Assembly (NCBI GenBank): GCA_036924285.1
Contig: JAYKYS010000011.1
Span: 8,618,001 to 8,682,000 of the forward strand
Length of the DNA stretch: 64,000 nucleotides
Origin: Asterella californica
Lineage: Eukaryota > Streptophyta > Marchantiopsida > Marchantiales > Aytoniaceae
Direction of reading: 5' to 3'
The notes below the pieces were generated by a model. That model searched no databases. It had not been told where the DNA came from and was given only the letters and a program-made list of their open reading frames with translations. This document shows, piece by piece, positions 22,188 to 32,253 of this stretch. The translations under genes and the position numbers were made by a program. Each line of letters begins with the position of its first letter. Position 1 is the stretch's first letter.

Positions 22188-24306
22188 TCACCTCTTCCAA
22201 TTTGGAAGAGGGTCGCACGCCTAGTTAATTTATTGTCTAATTCTTCGCTGGAAGAATTAGACAATAATTAATGCAGAGATTGCTTTGATTAAATCACAAG
22301 TTTTGCTATATTAGTGGTTGAGATCCCCACTGCTAATCACTTTTAATCTTTGCTAAGTAACTTCGGCACCGACAGGGTCCCTGAGACATTTGCACAACGC
22401 AGTCGTCATTGCAGTACGTGATCAAACATTGTGATCTTGGTAGCGAAATGAGCAAAAGAGAAAAGACTTCAAAATGAACCCATGATGAGTTCAGGAGAAA
22501 ATACGAACGGCTCCAAAATTATCAACTGAATCTCGGATCATTGAGAATCATAAAAATAAAATATTTTAAATTTGAATTTTGAAATATTTTATAGCATATT
22601 TTGTTATAATCACTTACTTCTCGTGTTATCATGACCTTGCAATTACACAGCGAATATTTTTTAGACAAGGAATTCGACTGAGGCTTTGGTCTCGCTCACT
22701 CTGACTGAGAAAAGAAAAAAATTACAGTAAAAAAATCTACCGTGTGCGAAATGAAATCTTTTATATCCCTACTTGTGGTTTAACTTATACTGAGTGAAAC
22801 GTGTTGCATGCAGCAACACGTTTCACGAAGTTTCACAGTCCGGATTTGTATCTCTTATGGTTCATGTCCGTGAAATTCGTCGCCACCGGTACCTGTACCC
22901 AGCAAAGTCATCCAAGCGGGAGTGGAACAGCTATAAGCAAAAGGAAGAAGGCACGTAGGCACCGAAAAAAATTTGAGAAGGTAGAAGCAGTCGGAAAGAA
23001 GAAAGTAGCGAAAACACGACGGAATATGAAAATGTCTATGAGACACTGAAAAATATTCTATGAACAGCACTCCTGGCTCTACCCTTTCACCTATTGCTCC
23101 TATCCGAACGCAGAGTATATACTCCCTGTCTTTCTAGCTTGTCCTCTTCAGGTCCCTGCACGAAAGCACGTTTTCGATGCATTTCGCTGTTGACAATATT
23201 TTAATTTTCAGAATACGCAAGGTCCAAACATAGATCAGGTGATTATTTATGCATGCTTCCATTGAACTCTACCTACGAGAACCCGGTACCATATAGATAT
23301 TAATTAATGTACAAGATTACTTTTGTACATAACCCTTCTGGAAGGAAGAGCTAGGTAATAAATTGTCTATTTGCCTCTTCCATCAGAAGATGGAAGAGGA
23401 GTTTAACAATTATTTATTAATTATTTACGCGTGCTTTCCATCGAAAAATAGAGATGAAACAGAACTGGACGGTCCACTTCCAGTCTAGAAACTAAAGTGT
23501 GAATCATGCATTACTCACAAGGTTTGTCACTGATTACACGAGTCGAACAGGAATGAACATGCTTTCATCTTGTCAAGAATCTGTAGTTTAAATTTAGTAA
23601 GCTAAAGATTCACTTATCTCCTCTCTTCTCTCTTTACAAAGCTAGTGGAGGGGTATCAAAATCAGTCTTGTATTTTTCTCGAACATTATTAACCATCAAT
23701 TAACGCGATAAATTAAATCACTGTTACGACGTTTATCGTCTTCCTTTTCCCGGCCAGAAGTGCACTTTGCATGCATATTGTATTTGACATGCAAGGTAAT
23801 CCACCCAATCGATCCTGCAGCAAGTAAATATACAACAAAAGTGAACATCCGGTTTGGTGCCGGAAGACGACAAGCGAGAGTGGCGAGGCATTTACGGTTG
23901 GCGTAAGGCACGAGTAGGCAAGCGTTAGGTCATTTTTTGAAAATGCTGGTTCTCAGGTGGCCTAAATCGACCTAACAGCGTGGGTATTTTTGAGATGTTA
24001 TGAAAGATATATAAATTTTAAACAAAAATTTTCAATATTTTTAAAATAAATTTATTATTTTTCTATATATTATATGTTAAATAAAAAATACATACAGGAA
24101 GTTGCGAACAAAACCCATAAACGAAATAGGTTAGAGCGCGCAGTGGAAAAAATAAGTCCAGACTACAGTGTAAGAGTTAAACAGTTTTTGTGAACAATTT
24201 AATTTATCACCTAACCCTTCTCATCGGAAAGGTTAGGTGATAAATTAAACTTCCCTTGCATTATCACCTCTTCCGAACTAGGAAGAGGCGATAATAATGC
24301 AAGGAA
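22188..24306. repeat. Cluster of six foldback hairpins with CTTCC/GGAAG cores
   Basis: Hairpins lie at 22190-22210 (CCTCTTCCAA/TTGGAAGAGG), 22232-22265 (15-bp perfect stem, loop GCTG), about 23329-23340 (CCTTC-TG-GAAGG), 23374-23399 (11 bp, loop AGAA), 24198-24249 (19 bp perfect, 14-base loop) and 24250-24306 (imperfect, loop GAACTA). The inner stem is CTTCC/GGAAG or close to it in all, and outer arms share TTTAT and GTC or CACC motifs. They look like copies of one foldback family rather than unrelated palindromes. A separate 14-bp perfect hairpin at 22794-22826 has a different sequence. Confidence 0.75.
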
Positions 24307-24550
24307 GTCAGGATGCTCGTCTCCGCTAGATTCCGCTTAAAAGTTTATGGTGAAATGCCAGAAGCAATACCGCAATATTGATCATGACGCATTTTTTCAA
24401 AGTTCAAGCGATGAGTAGACTGAGCGACCAGAAATGAGAGGTGTCGTACGTACTTATCTCTCTTGTTAGATCACGACTCACGAAAACACTCCCACATGTG
24501 AGGAAAGCAACTCCGCATACAAGGAAGCTGCTGACTGAGTGTTGAATGTC

Positions 24551-24690
24551 CACGTCATGTTGAATCTCCACGTCCCGGCTGTCCTGGCTTCCCCCACCTA
24601 TATGACGTCATATTATTCAGCCTAGAGGACAGGTGGTGGTCTTCCACCTGGATGACAAGCCAAGTGGTACTGCCGCTGTCGGACACGTAG
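24551..24690 (+). promoter_or_regulatory. ACGT-type element cluster upstream of the LEA-like gene
   Basis: CACGTCA (24551-24557), CACGTCCC (24569-24576), the perfect palindrome TGACGTCA (24603-24610) and ACACGTAG (24683-24690) lie 320-460 bp before the start codon. ACGT cores are bound by plant bZIP factors, and paired copies form ABA-response elements of LEA genes. Function is inferred from motif and position only. Confidence 0.5.
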
Positions 24691-25009
24691 CGCTTTCCTG
24701 CAAAGTCGCTCGTGGTTCTGCCAGCTAGATGCATGGTCGATAGTTCGCCGTCTTTGTCCTACTTCATCCTTGCTTCTCTCCGACAGTAGAAATCACCGCA
24801 AATTTGGTCGTTGATTACTTGAGTATGAATGTGTTCAGTCGATGTTTGTGTATAGTCGTCAGTGATATCGAATAGGCTTCATATCGAATATCTAACCGTT
24901 CTCTGTGACACCTGACCTTCTGACTGTGAATTTCACCTTTTCCGAAAGAACGCGAGAGGCACTCGTCGGTTGAATTTTCTGAATTCTGCAACCAGTCGAT
25001 AGATCAATC

Positions 25010-26659
25010 ATGGCGAGGATGCTGCGATGGTTTCTGCTTCTCACTTTGGTGCTGGCTGTTACTACGGTTGTTGTGAGCGCTGATGGGTGGCTGCCCTCTT
25101 TCGGGCAGAAGAGTAACGAAGACAAGGCGAAGGATGCGGCCGCGGAGTCAGTCGATAGCGCTAAGTCTTGGACGAACTGGGTCACTGACAGAATTCCTTA
25201 CTATTCCAGCTCTGCTGCGAAGTATGTTCCATAACTTATAACGTATTGTGCATCGTACTCTGTTCTCTGCACTTTCTCCTTGGATGTCGAAACGTGATTT
25301 CTCTTGAACCTGCGCGATGTGAGGTTCAATATAAAGCCGCCGAGGTGTATCAAGCAGAGATCGATCGCGTCTGTTCTTTAAGTAGTCCTTCTGTACATGT
25401 GAACCAGCTTGAGATTTTTGGATGGAGACACTATTTTCCTTTATAGTCCTGCTTAATCTGGATCTTAATCTTCAGTTCACAGTGAGAAACCATTCCTTGT
25501 CCTAGTCTGCCGCTGCTCGAGAAATCGAAGAAAGTGTGTTAAAGACTTTTACGGGTTTGTGAAGTTTACGAAGAGATTACGTCAATGAAGTACTCCCCGA
25601 GGGTACAATGTGATTCCAGATATTCTAGTTACTGACTAATGATAAGACTATAGCGGATGAACTACGTCGGCATCTATCCTTTATAACCCCTTTCTTCAGT
25701 CGTGAAAGGGGAACTGGAACGTTTGATACTGTCTGACGAAATCAGCGTCTTCGAGCTTTAAAGCTGTGATTCTCCTGCATGGACTTGCCAAGGCATAGGA
25801 TCCGGACAATTCGAAAATTGCTTTTAGTTCAGCTCGTAAACGACTTGCCGAGATGCTTTAGATCCTGTTAGTCCAGGATTCAGGAGGTGCTGATGGTTGC
25901 AAATATGTTTCTTGACAGGCAAACGAACGAGAAGCTTGAGGGTTCAAAGGACACCGCCTCGAATGTTGCTGGAGAGAGTGAAGAGAAAGCGCGGACAACA
26001 GCAGACACTGCGAGGGAATACGCCGCCAAGGGTTTAGAGAGAATGACCTCGACCAAGGACCAGCTTCAGGGAGCTACCAAGGGTAAGTTCTGAACAGATG
26101 ATTACCCTGAAAGATAACTACAGTTAAGAGTATCTACTATTTCCGAATCCTACCCTGAAGATTACCCTGAAGATAACTACCGTTAGATTGTTCATGCAAT
26201 GGTTACAGCTACTTTTGGTACAATACTTTGTAGATAGATTACCCTGGAGATAACTACAGTTAGATTAATCTCGTAATAGTTCACAACTACTCTTTCAGAA
26301 TACGTTTTGTCCATAGTGATGTATATGCTGCGCCATTGAAGTATACGACGGCGATCGATGTAGACGATGATGATATTCCTCATCCGGTAAGAGAATGGAA
26401 ATGGATCTGTTAAGGTGGTGTTTTTGTTCGTGGCATGACAGGATTCATCCAAAGGTGGGGAAGCTGGGCAAAGGACAACGCTGCTCAGTACTACTCGTAT
26501 GGTCTTCTGAGTCAGAAGCAGACGGACAAGGCGACGGACAAGGCAACGGACGTCGTGAGCAACGCTGCCAGTTCTGTAGCTGGCACCACAAAGCCCAAGG
26601 AATACGCAGACGCTGTCAAGGAAGACATTCTAGGGGAGACAGACGAGAAGGAACTGTGA
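25010..26659 (+). CDS. Secretory LEA-like protein, three exons
   Basis: Exons at 25010-25221, 25919-26082 and 26442-26659 join in frame to 197 residues; both introns are GT-AG with good donors (GTATGT and GTAAGT) and acceptors (TTCTTGACAG, GCATGACAG). The protein opens with a clear signal peptide (MARMLRWFLLLTLVLAV, likely cut after VVVSA). Hydrophilic, Ala/Lys/Asp/Glu-rich helical sequence follows with LEA-like repeats (EKARTTADTAREYAAKG, QTDKATDKATDVV). The C-terminus is ETDEKEL, vaguely like an ER-retention tetrapeptide. LEA-type proteins protect membranes and proteins during drying; a secreted or ER member would act in the endomembrane system or wall. This is the only gene in the window that looks intact and of host origin. 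The exact family is not identified. Confidence 0.82.
25222..25918 (+). other. Intron 1 of the LEA-like gene
   Basis: 697 bp, phase 2, between GCG-AA and G-CAA codon parts. It contains a short frame and a small hairpin at about 25688 (CCCCTTTC...GAAAGGGG); neither looks functional. Confidence 0.8.
26083..26441 (+). other. Intron 2 of the LEA-like gene with triplicated motif
   Basis: 359 bp, phase 1. The motif ATTACCCTGAAGATAACTAC occurs in three imperfect copies at 26101, 26161 and 26238, followed by CAGTTAGATT-like sequence. Confidence 0.8.
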
Positions 26660-27560
26660 GCGGTCAGGGGATTATGGGCCAGCTGTTTGGCTTAGGGCAA
26701 TCCATCTATTGTACAAAACTCGATCTCTCGGAGTCCGGCACATGCGCACGCGTAATAACAGGACACGACAGGGCAGAATGTGGTTACATGTAAAGATTGT
26801 TCATTACAATTCCATGGGAAACGCTCGTCAGTCACTTCGCATATTTCCGGGAGTAGAGTTCCCGGCTAGTGTTTAATCATGTAAGATGTAGGTTTACTTG
26901 GTCTATGTGTGTAATTATACAACTGTAAAGCTTCAGCTCCGTATAAATAAGCCAATATTTATTCACGTTGTTTTGACTGCTTGATACCGCCTACTTAGGA
27001 GTAGGCGGGCGTTATGATTAGCGCCGTATTCCGTCTGTCTTTCTTCAGTCGGACGGATACTTGAAGTACATTTGTGACCTCGGCTGCGAAATTAGTAAAA
27101 TTTCATGTAACCTGAGAGCCTTGTAACATTTTCTCGCGTATAATACTGTTCCGGCATCAAATCATTCCCTTTGCGGATATTTGCACTTTCTTAGACGGAA
27201 GAAATATCTCCGGAGGATTTCTCCGTATAAATCCTCCCGACATGCTGTATGGCACTGTGATTAATGATGGTATTTCAGCAAATTTCACAACAAATAATTC
27301 CCCTTGCGGATATTTGTACTTTTTCAGATGAAAAAGATATCTCAAGTACGATCATTTTATTTCAGTGTTCATGTAATTTTGAAATGAATTATTTCTCGAC
27401 TGTATCCAAACATGTGTTGTCCTTGTAGGCTCTAACGAGGATCGAATTATAAATTTTTTATTTTTTATTTTATTTGTAAAATGACGTATATTTATTTTTA
27501 TAATATATATTTTTTAAATTTTTTTAAAAATTTTAGGATTGAAACTTGAGCTTTTTTCAC
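26660..27560. other. 3' flank of the LEA-like gene
   Basis: Likely 3' UTR up to around 26960 (TGTAA and AATAA-type motifs near 26910-26960). Small hairpin at 26982-27005 (CCGCCTACT/AGTAGGCGG). A motif beginning CCC-TTGCGGATATTTG occurs twice, at 27167 and 27301, about 132 bp apart. No gene. Confidence 0.55.
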
Positions 27561-27770
27561 CTCTGGGTTGAGATTCGAACTCGTGTGGACAGCTTTCAAG
27601 ATCTAGACAGTTAGTGCTACATCAACCTGTATACTTGAAATGTTTTTAAAAAAAATATATAAATTTAGAAGAACTCATCAATGTTTCGATCTCGTATTCA
27701 AACTCAATGTGTCCCAGTATGTGGATCTAGACGGCATCAACATACATATTTGAAGTTAATTATGTTGACT
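27561..27770 (-). repeat. Two tRNA-like or SINE-like relics in tandem
   Basis: On the minus strand, 27628-27566 reads GGTTGATGTAGCACTAACTG (A-box-like), then GAGTTCGAATCTCAACC, which holds a B-box and pairs GGTTGA with TCAACC as an acceptor-like stem. A more decayed version (GTTGATGCCGTCTAGATCC, then GAGTTTGAAT) lies at about 27760-27680. I take them as remnants of a tRNA-derived SINE. Confidence 0.45.
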
Positions 27771-29590
27771 CAACCTCACTCATTCTAATATGTAAAAACA
27801 ATAATATATTTATATCATTGTTATATTTTTACGTTAGTACCAAGACCCATGCCTGCGAATGCTTGCGAATCACTTCATTTTATTTTCAGTGCGAAAATAC
27901 CGTTTGTCTCTTTCTGTTTTTCTACAGACATGCACTTTGGAGGTATATTATTTATCACCTCGTTGCATGCTACCATAGGGATTAGAGTTTAGACATGTAA
28001 GTGACATCATCATTCACCGAGGAATGATGTTTATATATGCTGCACTATGTAGAAAGTGAGCATAAAGTTCTTTGAATATATGAATATTTGTCGTCAATGC
28101 TCTATTTGATTTGGAAACGTTCGATGAATCATTCATTGGTATTAACGTATCATACTTTATAATTTAACTATCGTATGATAAAGATGATTCCAAATCGAAG
28201 AAACTGAGAGTTACTACTTTTTTATTCAAAATATTACTATTATTATTTGAGATGCTTCTATTTTACACTCTTTCACTGTTATTTGAAATACTTCTAATTT
28301 ACTTTCTTTTACAAGTACTCACTCGTAATATGTTAAACATGAGTTTCAGCGGTAAGTTAAAAGTTTAGAAATATGTTAAATATTTAATGATAATGTTCAA
28401 ACATTCTACTTCTACATCCACGAATCCGTCTATCTCAACCAAATATCTATAGAGGAGGAGGCATATTATTATTAACTTAAGTCTTTTTTGATGGAAGAGG
28501 CAAAATATGTAAAATTTTAATCTAATATTAAATTAGATAAAAAGAGTTAGGTATAAAATTAAAAAATTTATTTATTTATGTATGTATAAATAATTTTAGA
28601 TTTGTATTTTTTGCAGTGCGATTGAGTATGCATGCTTTACGGTCTGTGTTACGGTCTGGTCTGTGTTTCTGGGCATGGATTAATACTTAATATTTATAAA
28701 CTATTTATATTATTTATATCTATTTAATATATATATTTTATTTACATGATTGATAACATTAGAAACAAAAATTCCTCATAAGTTCATAGTCCATGCGTAT
28801 TTTAGTAAAATATAGATTATAGATTTTACCTAAAACATATGTAAGTACAAAGCATATCTAGTGCAACAGAACGTTATTAGCTAAATGAGTTAAAATGTAA
28901 TGTAAATTGATAATACATATAAATTAATTTAGATTCTACGCTAATACATTATGAAAAGCCTAGTTTGAACAAAGAAATGTGCGAAACTTGTTTAACACTC
29001 CAAATCCGCGGTTCCCTTTCAATACAACGGGTCATTGAGTAATTAAGTTTTTCTGGATCAGTTTTGATGTTTTATTTGCTTTCGTATTTCACTAGGTGGT
29101 TAAGTTTTATAATTGGTTAAGTCTCTGGTTCACATTCAATAAAATTTTAATATTTTTTATGAACTTCTAGTTTTATCATTTGTTTTAAAAAATTAACAAA
29201 AAATGTAATAACTAAGGTGTGAGTATTTCAAATGCAAAATCAATCTTATTTGAAAATAATAAGATTGATTTTGCAACATCAGAAACAACATTATGACCAT
29301 TAGGAATTAAAAGAATTGATTTTAAATAATAAGACTGAAGAGTGTTATAATCATTACGAGCATGCCGGTCCGGATATCGAACAAAACTGATGTAATAACA
29401 GCTCGGTAAGCACCCCGTTTCCACATCGCGCGTACCTATACGATAAAGGAGTGAGGTGACTTGTAAAGAAGTGACGTAACAGGTGAGAATAGTGGCAATG
29501 CTTTCTTTCCAAGCTTTGAAAGAAAAGTAAATCTTGAAGCGTGAAGTAGAAGCGCGTTGAGAAGACACTTCCAAGACACTTCCACTTTTA
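27771..29590. other. AT-rich intergenic DNA with an 18-bp perfect hairpin
   Basis: No gene is visible. At 29233-29275 two exact 18-base reverse complements flank the 7-base loop TGAAAAT. The frames around it are not convincing. Confidence 0.6.
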
Positions 29591-30580
29591 ATTTTTTGCG
29601 TGATTTTGTGAGCTCCAAACAGTTCTGTTTGGAGTCTCGTTGGATTCAAGGTAGCTAGATCTACTTATCACAGAAGACGGTTCTCAGATCAAGCGATTCG
29701 TTTGGACGGTGTGCGTGATGTTAAGCCACAAGGAGAGATTTTTGGAGGTTCGGTCACCTGCGACCGAAAATTGATGATATCTCGGCTGTCGAGAGTCGGA
29801 TTTGAGATTTCTTGAGGCCAACAGAGTAAGGAAGGAAGGCCTTATCGACATCTGAAGACCGTTTGGCGAAAGAAGGAAGTTCCCAGATAGGCCTTTTTCA
29901 GTTTCTAGCTACAGTTTTTGACATCTGAAGACCGTTTGGCGAAAGAAGGAAGTTCCCATATAGGCCTTTTTCAGTTCCTAGCTACAGGTTTTGTCTTTTT
30001 GAGTTCGTTAGAAATCTAGTTTGTTATGTACAGCTTGTGGTAGTTAGCTTTAGCTAAGGGCTTGTACATGGATGTTATTTGGACTTGGGTTTGAATTGTG
30101 TGACATTGGTGCAGCTCTTTTTGTTAGCAAAGGGATGTTTCTCTTGCTTTGAGCTACGCTTCGATTGTTTTGAGTCTGAGTTGAGATTCAAGGGCTCGTT
30201 TTATAGAGGTTGGTGCATATTACAGACCGCTCAGGTTTATTTCTCTGTTTTGCATTCTTAGAGAAGAAGAATCGGGAGTGTATATAAAGTAAGAGTTGGT
30301 ATACCTTGTGACGCTTGTTCCCGTGATTATTTTTCTCTGTCTTGTCTTCGTTCGACACATTACATCTCCACAACTAGGAGCTTCACATTTTCTTGGACAA
30401 CCTTCACGTAAAATCTAACACGATACTGTTGTTGTTTACTTCTTTCATGACATGGAAAGGATTGTTTTAGCACTTGGACGGACCGACGATGAATAACTAT
30501 CACGAGTTTAGACGGAACTATGGTGCAAATATCGAGTTGTAGAGACAATATTGGTCTTTCAACTATGGGTCGATTACTAT
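29590..30580 (+). repeat. Family F LTR and leader, copy F1 (5' part missing)
   Basis: Homologous to 44150-44497 plus 45820-46250 (copy F2). Shared landmarks are GTTTGGAGTCTCGTTGG, GGTTCGGTCACCTG and TGTACATGGATGT. A 73-bp tandem duplication (29847 and 29920) is present only here. The gag frame at 30600 follows in the same direction, so this is the leader side of an F element. Confidence 0.72.
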
Positions 30581-30599
30581 TGGTACGTTCACTTGCGAT

Positions 30600-30975
30600 G
30601 TGACATCATCGAGTTTTAGTGTAGTGGTGGATGATGTTGGTAGTATGGAGGGAGGAGGTGTCTCTCTTATTGGTAGTATAGCCACTAGAGGTGGAGCTGT
30701 TGGAGGTAGTGGTCGTGAGGCACCACCAAGGTTTAACCGTATGGTTCAATTCTTTCAACGTTTGAGGAAGAACTATCAAGGTATGAGGACTGACAAGCTC
30801 AAGAGCTTGCAGGAGTTCAGGCGGAGGATTGGAGAGAGCTTACGTGTGGCATTTACTTGCATGAGACAGATGATCAATGTCACTCAAGGAATGACGAAGA
30901 CACAAGCGGTGTAATGTGGGTATGAGATACTAGAACGTGAGCTGCGATGGAGAGTTAGAGATGCGACTCTCTTAC
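30600..30975 (+). pseudogene. gag: Family F gag, N-terminal fragment
   Basis: The frame encodes a glycine-rich start, then PRFNRMVQFFQRLRKNYQG, LKSLQEFRRRIGESLRVA and, after a TAA at 30912, ILERELRWRVRDATLL. This resembles the capsid region of plant Ty3 gag proteins. It breaks off at about 30975. A gag-like continuation (FSLAERIEFNMIEEKVVT) starts at about 63181 in the same orientation, which suggests that the DNA between them is inserted. Inactive. Confidence 0.6.
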
Positions 30976-31370
30976 AAGTTGTCGTAGAGCGTGAAGTTTG
31001 ACTTGAGAATACATTGTATCATATAATGTGTTTTTTTGTCTAAGAATACACTGAGTATATGGCTATGCAAAGGTATGTGGGTTGACAAGGTTGGCTCTAG
31101 ATCTGGATGTTCCCACTCAAATGTTTCACTATATACTCTTCTAGCCCGAGTGACCTCATATACCCACTTGACTCAAGTTTAAAGTTTACTACGATCCAAG
31201 GATACGTATAAGTTACAAGACTTGTGTTACAAATAGATCTTTGTGTGCTCTAACTGAAATACTCAGCTTTGTACTATCTAATTGAAGTAACTCCTCTATA
31301 TCACTGGAAGCATGACTTAATAGCTCCCCAGCGATGCCAACTATCCATCAATCCACCGTAACTTATAAAT
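30976..31370 (-). repeat. Detached 3' end of a C-type LTR (C4) and stub of its internal leader
   Basis: 31056-31370 matches, in opposite orientation, 46985-47285, which directly follows the C5 LTR. On the minus strand it would end ATACTCA before GTGTATTCTTAGAC, the same junction as at the end of LTR C3 (ATACCA, then CGTGTATTC). So it is the last 0.3 kb of a C-type LTR, separated from the rest (34530-36535) by an inversion. 30976-31055 resembles the E leader near 61297-61327. Confidence 0.6.
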
Positions 31371-32253
31371 ATGGTTGTGTTGAGAAGTTGTGATCGAGGA
31401 GAGCTGAACACTGATGAAGCTAAAGCGTTCTTCAAGAGGTGTGGTGTGAAATTAGCTCTTATCACAACTTACAGTCTAGATGGAAATGCGAAGAGTGAAC
31501 GTGGTCATCCTCCTGTTGTGAAAGCTATTGTGAAAGCTTGCAAGGGGAGGGCAAGAAAATGGCTAAAGGTTCTTCCATTTGCATTACGGGCTGATCGTTC
31601 AACTCATAGTTCAGTCACGAGATATATGCCTGCGGAGTTGATGCAAGAATAGAAATCCATCATGCCCATTGAGGAGCACATACCCACTTGGAATGTTCTA
31701 TCTTGGGAAGATGGTATGTCTACAAAAGACATGTCATCCGAATTCGTTAACTGGAGAAAAGACCTGAAGATGTAGAGACTACAATGAGAAAGTTCAAAGA
31801 GACGCATTTGAGAAATAAAGACAGATTTGATAAGCATCGATTAAGGCCAAAAGAGATTAAAGAAGAGGAATGGGTGTTGGTGTACGATAGTAGCTTGGAC
31901 AACCAACATAATGCGCTTAGAAAATTCTTTAAGCGATGGTTTGGGTTCGTATGTGGTTCTTTTCGTGCATGATAATGCCACATATTCACTAAGAGAGCTT
32001 GATGGAGCAAAGCTTAAAGTTCCAACTGCATGCAAGCATGTGAAACTCTTCAAGAAGCGAGATGAACAGATAAGCATGGAGGAAGTCGGAGCAGAGTTTG
32101 ATCTCTTGGATGATGACGGAGAACATTTGGATGTTGAAGATATTGTTGACTATGACATCAATCAAGAGGACGATGTCATTGTGTGGTGTCGATCACAACT
32201 TTATGAGTGTTTTGTGGTGCATATCAGATGATGCGTTGGTTTAGAGGGGTGGA
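31371..32253 (+). pseudogene. Integrase core C-half and GPY/F domain of element E, with purine tract
   Basis: 31371-31652 encodes DRGELNTDEAKAFFKRCGV and the Glu motif KSERGHPPVVKAIVKACKG, colinear with element B integrase residues 930-1010. A TAG near 31650 and frameshifts follow. The HRLRPKEIKEEEWVLVYD motif (31830-31890) and the GPY/F module (31930-32070, with GSYVVLFVHDNATYSLREL) follow. A purine tract lies at 32242-32253 just before LTR C2. The missing N-half of this integrase is on the other strand and ends at 36541. Confidence 0.8.

Noticed and set aside
24198..24249. 19-bp hairpin as a microRNA precursor
   Set aside because: The stem is too short and perfect, with a small loop; plant precursors have longer, bulged stems. 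It fits the foldback family better.
22188..24306. Hairpins as bacterial-type terminators or a CRISPR array
   Set aside because: There are no T runs after the stems, no repeat-spacer regularity and no bacterial genes. The context is a plant genome.
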